Below are positions 27,901-35,518 of a DNA stretch of 64,000 nucleotides, in pieces (position 1 is the stretch's first letter; every line of letters begins with the position of its first letter). The stretch is from assembly GCF_014302995.1 (NCBI RefSeq), contig NZ_CP060295.1:6687501-6751500 (forward strand). The letters run 5' to 3'. The notes beneath the pieces are model-generated. The model had not been told where the DNA came from. It worked only from the letters and a program-made list of their open reading frames with translations, and made no database searches. The position numbers and the translations under genes are program-made. This stretch comes from Variovorax sp. PAMC26660. Lineage in GTDB: Bacteria; Pseudomonadota; Gammaproteobacteria; Burkholderiales; Burkholderiaceae_C.

Positions 27901-29248
27901 CCGCGGGGCCCTTGATGAGGCTGCCCGCGCCGGTGTTGGTGACCGTGCCCGGCGCGCCACTGATGCCCACGCCAGCGGCAAGCGGGTCCATCCCATCGGC
28001 GCTGATCGTGCTGGCGATGTTGGTGATCGTGCCGCCGTCGGCAAGGCTCACTCCGTAGAGCTTGCCCGCGATGGTGCCGCCGCCTTGGTTGATGACGGTG
28101 CCCAGGCCGCCGACGATCGCCACGCCGTGGCCGCCATCGAGGTTCTTCCCGTCCGTGGTCGCGCGGATGGTGCCGCCGGTGTTGGTCACGTCACCACCGA
28201 AGTCAAACTGCACGCCGGCGGCCCCGCCCGTGATCGTTCCGCCCTGCGTGTTGACGACCGCTCCTGCGGCGGTGCCGAAGTACACGCCCATTCCATCCGC
28301 GGCAGTTGTGCTGATCTGGCCGCTGTTGGTCACCGTGCCATTGCCATTGAGCTGCACACCGGTTCCCGCGCCGATGATCTTCCCCCCCGCCTGGTTGTTC
28401 ACCGTGAGGGTGTCGCCTGGGTCCGCATAAAGGTAGATGGCCCGTCCGCCGCTGCCAAGCGCCTGGATGGTGCCGGAGTTGGTGACCTGCGCAGTTCCGC
28501 CGCCGATGACCACTCCTTGGCCATCAACGCCGCTGGCCGCGATCGTGCCGCTGTTGGTCACTGTGCCATTGCCGCCGCTGATGGTCACGCCTGTACCGCC
28601 AACGCTGATGACGCTGCCGGCGCCGATGTTGTTTACCGTGCCGCCGGCTTCCATCTTGACGCCGACCGCGACACCCATAATGCTGCCGCCGGCTTGGTTG
28701 GTGACGGCACCCGGCTTGCCCTGGATGTACACACCCTTGTCGTCCCCATCCGCCGCCGCGGCGCTGATGGTGCCGCCGGTATTGTTCACCGTGCCGCCGT
28801 CCTCCAGGCCCACGCCAACATACTCGCCGAAGATCCGTCCAGTGGCGGCGTTGTTCACCGTGGCGCCGCCCACATCGGAGCGGACCGCCGTATCGTCGAC
28901 GGCGGTTCGCGAGATGGTGCCGGCGTTGTTCAGCGTGCCCCCGTTGTTGAGGATGATTTCGTTGCCGATGCTGACGCCGGAATTGATCCTCAGCGTGGCA
29001 TTGCGGTTGAGCGTGTTGTCCACGACGACGGAATCGGCGCCAAGCTGGGCGTCGGAGCTGACCACCAGAGGGCCTTGATCCACGATGGTCTGGGCATGGC
29101 TGCCCGCGCCTGTCAACGCCAGCGCCGCAACGGCCAGTGCACGCGCCGCCGCACCGCGCCCGCGCTTGCCGCGACCACGGACGACTTCCGACACGGCAAC
29201 CCACGCGCCGATGGAACGGTTCCAGACACTTCGGTAGCTGATATTCAT
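21938..29248 (-). CDS. Large type Va autotransporter with ESPR signal and PATR-like repeats
   Basis: 2436 residues from ATG 29248. The extended signal peptide MNISYRSVWNRSIGAWVAVS continues with a basic stretch and a hydrophobic core ending near AGSHAQ. The passenger is a long beta-helix built from N/G/T-rich repeats (TVNNAATGRI, GTVTNAGGTI) and several TLDGxGxQLY and GTWTLDQA autotransporter-associated strand motifs. A Pro-rich hinge (VPPVDPMNPADPVNPVN) precedes a C-terminal domain of about 290 residues starting near QAWGRVLSVQRDIAQGG and ending ASVGLKMRW, a 12-strand barrel with the terminal aromatic residue needed for BAM recognition. Likely adhesin or surface scaffold. It heads the sensor-kinase and partner-switch operon and has a palindromic operator 74 bases before the start. 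Confidence 0.92.
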   Translation of the reverse strand: MNISYRSVWNRSIGAWVAVSEVVRGRGKRGRGAAARALAVAALALTGAGSHAQTIVDQGPLVVSSDAQLGADSVVVDNTLNRNATLRINSGVSIGNEIILNNGGTLNNAGTISRTAVDDTAVRSDVGGATVNNAATGRIFGEYVGVGLEDGGTVNNTGGTISAAAADGDDKGVYIQGKPGAVTNQAGGSIMGVAVGVKMEAGGTVNNIGAGSVISVGGTGVTISGGNGTVTNSGTIAASGVDGQGVVIGGGTAQVTNSGTIQALGSGGRAIYLYADPGDTLTVNNQAGGKIIGAGTGVQLNGNGTVTNSGQISTTAADGMGVYFGTAAGAVVNTQGGTITGGAAGVQFDFGGDVTNTGGTIRATTDGKNLDGGHGVAIVGGLGTVINQGGGTIAGKLYGVSLADGGTITNIASTISADGMDPLAAGVGISGAPGTVTNTGAGSLIKGPAAGVRLIDGGTVINGAGATIQGKSAVEVIAGNATLSNAGALVGNVVLRGASTNKVTLFTGSSITGNLGIGTNAASMLTLDGLGDQLYSNAVTGTTTLGSGSVVKVGSGTWTMDKAMTRSGATQVAAGTLVVANNTALGTGSVTVDNTGKAAATLQVDAGFSITNQVVVNNGGTLNNSGTVTRTGANQIAVETKVGGGTINNTGGRLAATGTNTMGVKVTNGVGTVTNQKGGTIAGGEAGIWLTGGGSVRNTGAGSAISSGASASLGYGVYATSATASVTVTNEAGASIAGKASGVYLGAGGSVINDGLASKISADANGSVGVSIGALSGTALGIVNNLNGATIQGANGGVVLYNGGEVFNDVASVIKANTAVIVMSGGTRLTNKGQLIGGVNLNFQNPPQAHQVTLFTGSSITGSLGIGSNAASTLTLDGTGQQRYANAVGGTTSFSAGTLVKQGLGTWTLDQAMTRSGATQVAAGTLAVAHGSGLGSGTVTVDNTGRLGATLAVDSGVSIGNAVIVNNTGTLNNTGTISQTATGQKAVISDTGGATVNNAATGRIEGDTRGVDLVDGGTVTNAGGTIHANAAGSYGVATGGVAATVSNTLGGTISGVQAGVAVWGSSGNTVDNNGATITASIGHAVYVQNSGATVTNRGGGKITGEAAGVLFVAGGTLINDADSTIEGTAGAAVLSNLGGAVTLRNAGKVIGDVNLASSGANEAHEITLYTGSSIMGRLQAATQASTLTLDGAGDQLYSKAVTGTTTFAGTLVKKGLGNWTLDQTQNGLTTGNARIDAGTLNVATKLNSTRVDVLSGATLTGSGTLAGAVNIADGGHLALLSGSTLSAASLVLGANSNLDVALGAPSDTRLLNLTGNLTLDGKLNVTDAGGFGRGAYRLIDYGGSLTNNGLDLGDLPLGYKAGDMTVQTSVAKQVNLVVGASSGTLRFWNGNVLQADGTVHGGGGTWNAGSTNWTTTDGSASQAWAHDFGIFSGSGGTVTVNGTQGFSGLQFSVDGYALVNGTNGKLTAVNDSDGYAQIRVDAGATARIAIAIDGGGKLDKRDRGTLVLSGANSYTGGTAVHGGTLATASNTALGTGTVTVDNSGNFDARLEVNAGVRIGNQVIVNNLGALDNSGTILRTAAGQKAVVSATGGATVNNAATGRIEGDTRGVDLVNGGTVTNAGGTIHANATINGTAVATGGVTATVNNTLGGVISGQETGVAMYGSGGNTVVNTGATIRADKADYSGVYVIGGAANITNTEGGLIAGDGNGLFLQADTATVVNGAASTIQGKYASLYASKGDVTFSNAGKMIGNVALSDAGTHKVTLVSGSVIEGTLEMGTNAASTLTLDGTGVQLYSRAVTGDTTFAGTLIKQGSGTWTLDQASARSGGTSLKAGRLNLGHSMALGTGTLSMDDGTTLGFATDGLTIANAIHMTGSNDPVIDTGAFSETLAGVISGGGFLTKQGTGTLILAGANVYTGATNVAAGTLRAGAANTFASSSAHSVAAGATFDTAGFDQTVAALANAGTVNLRSAGGAVGSTLTVTGPYVGNNGVLQIATALGDSTSTSDRLLLSGASAVASGSTQVQVTNVAGLGALTKGNGIPVVVTEKGARIEPNAFSLPGGHVDAGAFEYRMTTNASGAWLNSNVPPVDPMNPADPVNPVNSGGAGTPGPSAPLYRAEVPLIAALPEQLREANLAMLANRSQRVGDSVGADAPAGSRQAWGRVLSVQRDIAQGGAVSPHSRGRLTGFQAGTDLFVGGSADAQWQVGVSVGQLDGDMSASGFARGIANLQVGRNNLRNQYLGAYGSYQGRSGLYAEAVLQAARHRYGVEAITSSSANGKGSSLLASLEVGQSFELAPGWRIEPQLQLIRQSLDLDDLALGGLTTVGQNTKSGWSLRMGIRVQGELATAIGTLKPYGRLNVYKSPNGTDSASYRTPAALTVIGTPTGGTRTEVAMGATLALSERTSLYGEVGQLNASGGNTRTEGGVNASVGLKMRW
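24241..24640 (-). repeat. Autotransporter passenger repeat, copy near C-terminal half
   Basis: This stretch aligns with 26041-26440, an offset of 1800 bases, with long shared runs such as GTTGGCGTGGATCGTGCC and CGATCCGTCCGGTGGCCG. It encodes the module VNNAATGRIEGDTRGVDLV. Two more diverged copies of the same module lie near 27130-27480 and 28620-29020. Confidence 0.8.
26041..26440 (-). repeat. Autotransporter passenger repeat, second near-identical copy
   Basis: Partner of 24241-24640. The similarity at DNA level is higher than needed for the protein fold and implies recent duplication or gene conversion inside the passenger. Confidence 0.8.
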
Positions 29249-29321
29249 GACAGGAAATCTCTCCAGATGCGCGAGCTGCCCACGCATGAGGAGCAGCCGC
29301 AAGACAAGGGCTAGAATTATT

Positions 29322-29335
29322 GTAATACGTATTAC
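29322..29335. promoter_or_regulatory. Palindromic operator upstream of the autotransporter
   Basis: GTAATACGTATTAC is a perfect 14-base palindrome with a central CG, as expected of LacI-family operators. It lies between the Bug receptor stop and the autotransporter start and shares the core TAATACGTATTA with the operator at 30455-30470. Confidence 0.7.
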
Positions 29336-29396
29336 TTTGATGATTCAATCGATCCCGAGGCAATCACCTGGCTGGCTGAAACCGGCTCGACGCCGA

Positions 29397-30386
29397 TTAC
29401 ATCGGCTCGACCTGCGCAGCCTTTGCGAGCGCCTGCAGCTTCAAGATGTCCGCGGCATAGAAACGCGCGGCGTCGAGCCGTGACATCGGAGGCGGGACAG
29501 CCCCCCCGGCGGCATCGATGGTCTTGCGCACATCCGCATTGCCGAGCGCCTGCGTGACGATCTTGTGCAGTTGCACGCTGTCGCTCTCGCTCATCGCGGC
29601 AGGCACCAGCAGGCCGACCCAGATGCTTGGGCGACCGATGGCAGGCGCGGCTCGGCTTTCGTCGAAGGTTGGAGCGGCGGGGAACCGCGCGAGCCGCCGC
29701 GCGGACGAGACGCCCAACACCTTCAACCTGCCGCCGGCGACCATGCTGCCCAGAAGCGCGTCCACGGGCATCACCGCGAAGTCGATGACGCCGCCCTGAA
29801 GGTCGGTCAGCATGGGCATGCCGCCGCGGTAAGGCACGTGCGTCGCCTGGATGCCCGTGGCGGACAGCAACGTCTCCGTTACGAGGTGGAACAACGAGCC
29901 TTGACCCGTGCTGCCATAGCTCAGGGGCCGCTCGACGCCTTTGCGCGCCAGTGCGATGAGTTCGTCAAGGTTGTTTGCAGGCAAGTCGCGGCGCGCGTAC
30001 AGCGCCAGTGGCGAATCGTTGATCAAGCCCAGGAGCCGGAAATCCGAGGCCTTGTACCTGACAGCGCGCAGGGTGAGCGGTGCGAGCACGGTCTCGGAGG
30101 GCGATCCCACGAAGAGCGTGCTGCCGTCGGGCACGGCGGCCAGCAGGCGGTTGGCGGCAATGGAGCCGCTCGCCCCGGTGACGTTTTCCACCACCGCGAC
30201 ACGCCCCAGCCCCTGACCCAGCGCCGGCGCAACAGCCCGCGCGAACACATCCGTCACGCCGCCGGCAGGCTGCGCCACCAGGATGGTGAGAGTGCCGGTA
30301 CGGGCTTGGGCGCAAACGCGGGATGTGCCGGCGAGCAGCGCTGCGCCCATGCCCGACAGGGCGATCGCACGGCGCGAGATGGTCAT
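29397..30386 (-). CDS. Bug family (TctC-like) periplasmic solute receptor
   Basis: 329 residues from ATG 30386, which begins a signal peptide MTISRRAIALSGMGAALLAG and has AAGGA upstream. Bug proteins bind carboxylates or other small organic acids in the periplasm and are greatly expanded in Bordetella, Cupriavidus and Variovorax. Family marks: LTILVAQPAGGVTDVFAR, VVENVTGASGSIAANRL, THVPYRGGMPMLTDLQGG and the C-terminal VQLHKIVTQAL. Most Bug receptors have no adjacent transporter, and none is here. It is divergent from a LacI-type regulator with a palindrome in the shared promoter, so its ligand may be the inducer of that regulator. Confidence 0.92.
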   Translation of the reverse strand: MTISRRAIALSGMGAALLAGTSRVCAQARTGTLTILVAQPAGGVTDVFARAVAPALGQGLGRVAVVENVTGASGSIAANRLLAAVPDGSTLFVGSPSETVLAPLTLRAVRYKASDFRLLGLINDSPLALYARRDLPANNLDELIALARKGVERPLSYGSTGQGSLFHLVTETLLSATGIQATHVPYRGGMPMLTDLQGGVIDFAVMPVDALLGSMVAGGRLKVLGVSSARRLARFPAAPTFDESRAAPAIGRPSIWVGLLVPAAMSESDSVQLHKIVTQALGNADVRKTIDAAGGAVPPPMSRLDAARFYAADILKLQALAKAAQVEPM

Positions 30387-30454
30387 GGCGGAATCCTTCG
30401 TTTTTCGGGGCATCATCCGGACTAATACCTCTTGGAACCAGACAGGGGGTGAGA

Positions 30455-30470
30455 AATAATACGTATTATT
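30455..30470. promoter_or_regulatory. Palindromic operator in the LacI regulator / Bug receptor promoter region
   Basis: AATAATACGTATTATT is a perfect 16-base palindrome, 14 bases upstream of the regulator start at 30485 and 68 upstream of the receptor start at 30386. Position suits autorepression of the regulator. Confidence 0.75.
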
Positions 30471-30484
30471 GGTGACAGTCAAGC

Positions 30485-31573
30485 ATGAAAAATCCCACGG
30501 CCGGCAAACCCGCTCCCATCGGGGCCGGCCCCTCGGTGGCATCCGGCAGCAAGGCCAGGGCGCCTGCGAGGGGCCAGCGACGCCCCACGCAGCGTGACAT
30601 CGCCCTCGCCACGGGCTTGTCGCAGACCGCCGTGTCCCTGGTGCTCAACCGCGTGGAGCCGTCCACGGTGTCGGCGGAAGCGCGTGAACTGATATTGCAG
30701 ACCGCACAGCGGCTGGGCTATGTGCCCAACCGCATGGCCCGCAACCTCCAGTCCGCGCGAACGCACACGCTGGCGTGCATCATCCCGGACATCACGAACC
30801 CGACCTTTCCCGCCCTTGTGCGGGGTTTCCAGTCCGCTGCCGACGCGGCAGGGTACGACACGATGATCTTCGACACCGACGGCACGCTCGAGCGCGAGCG
30901 CCGGGCGTTGCAGTGGCTGTCGCAGGGGCATGTGGACGGCGTGATGGCGCTGTTCTTTCACTTCGACGACGCCGATCTGGCGCAGGCGCTGCACGGCCGC
31001 ATTGCCGTGGTCCAGATGGTCAGCGAGTACCGGCCGTCCGGCGACATCGACCAGGTCTATATCGACAACGCAGCGGCGGCGCAGGCCATGACACAGGCTC
31101 TGATCGACAAAGGGCACCAACGCATCGCCATGCTCTCCTGCCCGAGAGGCCCGGGCGCGGAACGCCAGCGTGGCTTTCATGCCGCGATGCAGAAGGCGGG
31201 GCTTTCAGCCAGTCTCATTACCGCCGACGACTTCACACAAGTGGCGGGCTTGCGTGCCATGGAAGCCGAGTTGGCCGAGCACTTCCATTGCAGCGCCGTG
31301 TTCGCGGCCAACGATCTGCTGGCGATCGGAGCCATGGCAGCGTTGCGCGCGGCAGGCCGACGCATTCCCGACGATGTCGCGGTGGCCGGCTTCGACGACA
31401 TTCCCTCTGCGCAACTGCTGCATCCTGCGTTGACCACGGTGCGCCGCTTCGAACACGAGATGGGCCGCTTTGCAGCCGAGTTGCTGATTGCGCGATTGGA
31501 CGGCCTCGACGCGGACCAACCAGGCCGCGGCTTTGAGCGACCTTTCGAGCTGGTCATGCGCGACTCGGCCTGA
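30485..31573 (+). CDS. LacI family transcriptional regulator
   Basis: 362 residues. After a 30-residue basic tail comes the LacI HTH and hinge: TQRDIALATGLSQTAVSLVL, then REL ILQTAQRLGYVPN with NRMARNLQSART in the hinge. The periplasmic-binding-like effector domain follows: LACIIPDITNPTFPALVRGF, DTMIFDTDGT, VDGVMALFF, GHQRIAMLSCPRG, SAVFAANDLLAIGAMAAL, and PDDVAVAGFDDIPSAQLLHPALTTV. Complete and intact. It is divergent from the Bug receptor, and the same palindrome core lies ahead of the autotransporter operon, so I infer control of all three transcription units. Confidence 0.93.
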   Translation: MKNPTAGKPAPIGAGPSVASGSKARAPARGQRRPTQRDIALATGLSQTAVSLVLNRVEPSTVSAEARELILQTAQRLGYVPNRMARNLQSARTHTLACIIPDITNPTFPALVRGFQSAADAAGYDTMIFDTDGTLERERRALQWLSQGHVDGVMALFFHFDDADLAQALHGRIAVVQMVSEYRPSGDIDQVYIDNAAAAQAMTQALIDKGHQRIAMLSCPRGPGAERQRGFHAAMQKAGLSASLITADDFTQVAGLRAMEAELAEHFHCSAVFAANDLLAIGAMAALRAAGRRIPDDVAVAGFDDIPSAQLLHPALTTVRRFEHEMGRFAAELLIARLDGLDADQPGRGFERPFELVMRDSA

Positions 31574-32198
31574 GGGGCGGCCTTTCCTCGAAGTCACCTT
31601 GCGAACGCCGCCGCGCTCGCGCGTCTACAGCGGCGTACCCATCGGTTGTTGTTGCAGCATCTACGCGAAGCGCAGGCGAATCGTGTTCATCCGTGGCATC
31701 GATCGCTCAGCGTTGATGAGCCTGACGCTGTCGTCGTCGCGGATCGAACGCGGCGAGACCAGTTGCTTCTCTGGCGCTACGGGCCTGGGAAAGACATGGC
31801 TGGCTTGCGCGCTGGCGCAGTATGCGCGTCGGCAAAGCTACTCGGCGCTATACCTGCGCGTGCCACGCCTGCCGGAGGCAGCTGCGTATCCTGCTCGGCG
31901 CAGGCAGCTTCCGGCACTGGCGGTAGCAACCCCAAGGCGCTGACACCTTGCTTCTGGTTCGTCAGATACCAGGCTGCGGCCGGCCAAAGCCGAGGTGATA
32001 CACAGCCTCTTGCTACGCCCTCAATATCAGAGTCGCGCTCCCCAAGGTCGAGTGAAGAAAAAAAGAGACCGCTCTGCACCCCCACCGCGAACGGTGAGAG
32101 CGAGGAGCTTGACTATCAGAGCTTGTTGACAGGGAATGCGGTTCTGCGGAAGTACTTCCAGCGGCGGGAGGTCGCGGCTTCGAGAACACTCTCTGAAG
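31574..32198. other. Scrap zone after the LacI gene
   Basis: No intact gene. Apart from the IstB remnant listed separately, short frames here have no ribosome sites and no recognisable content. Confidence 0.5.
31717..31930 (+). pseudogene. IstB-like ATPase fragment of an IS21-family element
   Basis: The frame contains SGATGLGKTWLACALAQYA followed by YSALYLRVPRLPE, the Walker A region and following strand of IstB helper ATPases. After this the frame changes (the next frame reads on with ILLGAGSFRHWR) and no start, C-terminus, IstA or terminal repeats are present. A dead fragment. Confidence 0.7.
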
Positions 32199-32430
32199 TT
32201 ACTCAGCTACCACCAGAATCATCCCCAGCCAACAAACACACCAGATGATCAACGGTGCCTGATTCTGTTTGAGCGCCTTGGCTCGCTTGTACAGATAGAC
32301 AGGCACGATCCAGAACGCACCCATCTTCGACGTGTCGTATCCGGCCGCCCGAAGCGTCCTGCCATCGCGGACAGCGAGCACGACGTTGAGACACACGGTG
32401 ATCCACCACAGCGAGGCCAGGCGCGTACGA
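32199..32430 (-). pseudogene. C-terminal fragment of a small membrane protein
   Basis: The last 75 codons of a minus-strand frame read LWWITVCLNVVLAVRDG, then AAGYDTSKMGAFWIVPVYLY and a final hydrophobic helix. This wording recurs at the C-terminus of uncharacterised bacterial two-helix membrane proteins. Upstream of about 32430 the frame turns into low-complexity Arg-rich sequence with no start or ribosome site, so I read it as a truncated gene. Confidence 0.45.
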
Positions 32431-32683
32431 CGCGCTGCTGGAGTTGCTGTTCCCTGAACTGGCGCCGGTACTTGTTGCCGACTATCGCCGTAACGAGTCA
32501 AGCAACTAGCACGCCGAGGAATCGTGCGCCCGTGCACCCTACTTACATTCCCCATCTCGCCGAACTACTGATGCCTCATCCCCTGAAAGCGCACATCACC
32601 CACATCGACCAGATGTGCCTGCCCTTTCCATGTGCCACTCGGAGAACTAATATCCAATTTTCCAGATCTGGGTTGGCAAGAGA

Positions 32684-33028
32684 ATGATGGATATGCATGC
32701 TGCAGAAGTGATCAAGGATCTGGCCTCGAAGGATGTCGGCTTCTACGCTTCTCACGACATCCCAGGTGGTCAGGCAACCGTGCATCTGACCGCACAGCAA
32801 GATCTTAGGGAGTTGCTGACCCACGCCATCCCAGAGACGATCAGGGACAGCGGAGGGTCCAGACTGTCGACTGTTGGCGGACTCGTAAGCAAGACGCACA
32901 CATCGTTCGATCCGAGAAACTATGGCTTCAAGAAGCTGAGCGAGTTGGTACGCGCCCAGCCGTACCTTGACGTGGTAGATGCACCCGACGGCACAGGATT
33001 CGTGCACGTCGAGGTTCGGTTGAAATAA
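32684..33028 (+). CDS. Stand-alone OST-HTH/LOTUS domain protein
   Basis: 114 residues. The second half is a LOTUS (OST-HTH) winged helix: SRLSTVGGLVSKTHTSFDPR followed by NYGFKKLSELVRAQPYLDVV, ending with a strand HVEVRL. In bacteria this domain usually follows a NYN ribonuclease domain and is thought to bind RNA. Here the first 45 residues (EVIKDLASKDVGFYASHDI) contain no NYN motif, so it is either a cut-down protein or the 3' remnant of a NYN-LOTUS gene. The ATG has a weak AAGAGA ribosome site. DNA just upstream is scrap, which favours truncation. Confidence 0.65.
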   Translation: MMDMHAAEVIKDLASKDVGFYASHDIPGGQATVHLTAQQDLRELLTHAIPETIRDSGGSRLSTVGGLVSKTHTSFDPRNYGFKKLSELVRAQPYLDVVDAPDGTGFVHVEVRLK

Positions 33029-33264
33029 CGTGGCTTTTTCTGCCGACGATCAGCGGTCGATCCTCACTCGTATGGACCGCCCCCTCCTACAGAGAGCGAG
33101 GCCCCATCAACCGGGCTGTGGCCTGTCCTGCAGGTCGTGGCCATCGGCTTTTTGAGCTGGGACATCCTGAGTGCCAACAAGCGGAAGGCCGACTCGCCGG
33201 AAAATTCGGCGACGATGATGCCCTTTCAAAAATCAGTCACCTACCTACCAAGAGAAAACAGCCG

Positions 33265-33651
33265 ATGCCAGAAGCAAAAAATATGAGTTATGCCGAGATC
33301 CAGAAGCGGATCAAAGACATGGATGCTGAACGTGCAGTGCTTGAGGCAGCGCTCCAAGCAAAGCGTGGTGAAGAGATCAAGGTTCTCGCCGACGCATATG
33401 CGAAGAAGCTCCAAGCCGGAGGATTCTCAATCTCCGAGGGCATCAATGCATTGGCGCCATACGACACGACAAAGGCCAGGCGTTCGGGCGTTGCACCGCG
33501 TCCGCCGCGCGAGGTCGAAACCGGCACGACATACAAGAATCCCGAAACAGGCGAGACATGGATCGCCGGCGCAAAAGGCCGCGTTGTCGGATGGCTTCAG
33601 GCCCAGATTAACGCCGGCAAGAGTGCAGCGTCCTTCGCTACAGATGCTTAG
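33265..33651 (+). CDS. H-NS histone-like nucleoid protein
   Basis: 128 residues from ATG 33265 (AAGAG upstream); an earlier in-frame ATG at 33118 adds 49 residues foreign to the family. H-NS proteins silence AT-rich, acquired DNA. The N-terminal dimerisation coiled coil is MSYAEIQKRIKDMDAERAVL..., and the DNA-binding end contains TYKNPETGETWIAGAKGRVV followed by GWLQAQINAG. The canonical core loop (a W-x-G-x-G-x-P type) is altered to WIAGAKGRVVGW. It is monocistronic amid accessory DNA, where H-NS paralogues are often carried to silence cargo. Confidence 0.88.
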   Translation: MPEAKNMSYAEIQKRIKDMDAERAVLEAALQAKRGEEIKVLADAYAKKLQAGGFSISEGINALAPYDTTKARRSGVAPRPPREVETGTTYKNPETGETWIAGAKGRVVGWLQAQINAGKSAASFATDA

Positions 33652-34217
33652 CAGGCTTGAATGGTCCACCCAAGAAGAGCAAGTTCTGCGTTGTGAGAGT
33701 TCTGCACGTTGCGGGCTGGTCTAGAACCACCGTCAGTCCGCAACGGCCGCCTGAAGAATCATTCGACAGGCGTCTCATGCCGATCATTGTGATCGTTCGC
33801 CATCCGGCGTAGAAGGCACTCGCACATAGGTGCTTCTAGCCTACTGAAGCACTCCAGATCAGGAGGGCTTTGTGCAGCTACTCCCCCCATCCAGCCGATC
33901 CCGTCGCATGGGGCGCCAAAGCGTGAGGTCGTAGGTGATCTTGAGCAGCCCACACGCTATAAGCGGCAGGAGTCTTCATCGGCATCGCGTTCTGCACTGA
34001 CCCGATCTACGTGCAGGACGCCGGGCTGGTCGCACCTCGCTTCGGCGGAGCGACCCGGCACGCGGTATGGGGCAACCGGCTGGCGGGCTTGTCGTTCATC
34101 GGATCGGAAGTCTTGACGGCGATGGGCGTGCGGCCGGCCCGCTGAACTCATCGATCTCCTATACGGCACGACAACCGGCCGCGCAGAAAATCCGAAACGT
34201 ACTGCACGTAGCGGGGT
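33652..34217. other. Intergenic with a possible 3' gene remnant on the plus strand
   Basis: From 33963 to 34145 an open plus frame without a start reads GVFIGIAFCTDPIYVQ and ends NRLAGLSFIGSEVLTAMG. It looks like protein-coding sequence of a membrane or transport protein tail, but I cannot name the family. The rest of the stretch shows nothing. Confidence 0.3.
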
Positions 34218-34940
34218 TCATATCTGGTGCTCGCCCGGCAGCACCATGAGCTTGGGAATTCTGACGTGGCTGGGCTGGGTAAGTGCAAAGCTCACGCATC
34301 GTGCGACATCCTCGGGTTGCAAGGGGCGTTGGATGTTCATGCCTTCACTGGGATGGACTTGCCAGTCCCGATGCAGCCCCGTCATGACCAAACCAGGCTC
34401 GATGCAGGTGACAGCCACGGCTGTGCCCGCCAATTCCATACGGAGCGCCTCCGAAAGCGCCTCGATTGCGAACTTGGTTCCTGCATAGGCCCCCGCCGTA
34501 GGACGCACCTTGGTGCCGAGAACGCTTGAGATATTAATCAGATGCCCACCATGCTGCGCCAGAAAATGACGCACGAAGGTATAGGCGACTCGGAAAGTGG
34601 ATTCGACATTGACACGCGCCATGCCGCAAACTTTGTCGATGTCGATGGCATCGATCGCGCCGACCTCGATCACTCCCGCGTTATTCAACACGATGTCACA
34701 ACGCCCGTGAGTCGACAGTGCCAACTCGAGCAATCGACTTGGGAGGTCGGGCTCGGTGATGTCCGCCGCGATGAACGATGCGCCCAACTCATGTTGCAGG
34801 CGCAACAGTTGGACCTCGGAGCGCGCTGTCAGAACAAGTTTCACTCCGAGAGAGTGAAGTTCTCTCGCCACTGCAAGGCCGATGCCTCCTGTGGCGCCAG
34901 TGACAACGGCAACCTGGCCGTCGAGATTCGTAGAAGTCAT
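34218..34940 (-). CDS. Short-chain dehydrogenase/reductase (classical SDR)
   Basis: 240 residues from ATG 34940. An NAD(P)-dependent oxidoreductase of unknown substrate. Seen: nucleotide-binding TGATGGIGLAVAREL (residues 13-27), DITEP, NNAGVIEVGAID, the active-site Ser in ISSVLGTKV and Tyr-x3-Lys in GAYAGTKFAIEAL, then IEPGLVMTGL. An Arg at the end of the second strand (TARSEVQ) favours NADPH. Length is typical of the family. It stands alone between scrap regions with no operon partner, so the pathway cannot be inferred. Confidence 0.9.
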   Translation of the reverse strand: MTSTNLDGQVAVVTGATGGIGLAVARELHSLGVKLVLTARSEVQLLRLQHELGASFIAADITEPDLPSRLLELALSTHGRCDIVLNNAGVIEVGAIDAIDIDKVCGMARVNVESTFRVAYTFVRHFLAQHGGHLINISSVLGTKVRPTAGAYAGTKFAIEALSEALRMELAGTAVAVTCIEPGLVMTGLHRDWQVHPSEGMNIQRPLQPEDVARCVSFALTQPSHVRIPKLMVLPGEHQI

Positions 34941-35518
34941 GGGCAGGTTCCCGCTTTGAGCGTCGCAAGCTGGGAAATATACAGGCGCCCAGCGTCGAGC
35001 TCGCCACCCCATAGAGTGAGAGCCAGCTTCGGATAAGTTCGCAGGACCCTATGGGCCCGAAGCGCCGAGGAGACGACAGGCTACAGTCGGCCACGGTGCC
35101 ACTGGACAAGCGATGCGGGACACCGCGCTGGGCTTCAGCGCCGACGGCCTGAGCATCGCCAGCGCCATCCAGTTCACGGGCAGCGAACGCTGCCGCAATC
35201 ATGGCTAAATACGTGTTGAACTCGATGGTCATCAGCAATTGGCCACCAGTCCGCCTGGCAAGCCAGAAGCAACGGCCCATGGAACCAGCCGTTCGACCGG
35301 GACTTCGATGTCCGCCACGAGCCCGAGTCGACCGCCGATGTCAGGGCGCCGGTGCTGGAAGTGTCAGCACCGGCGGCAAGTAGGATCGCGAAATCGTCGT
35401 CTTCATAGCAAGGTCTCATATCTGCCGGACTGGGCGGGGGCCTCAGCCTCCCCGACACATGAGTCGACCAGTTGATCGCTATCGCATTTAGCCAACGCGC
35501 GATGTTTGCCGCAGGTTG
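34941..35518. other. Intergenic, no gene recognised
   Basis: Small frames on both strands show no family, start signal or consistent codon use. No repeats or RNA genes were seen. Confidence 0.5.
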
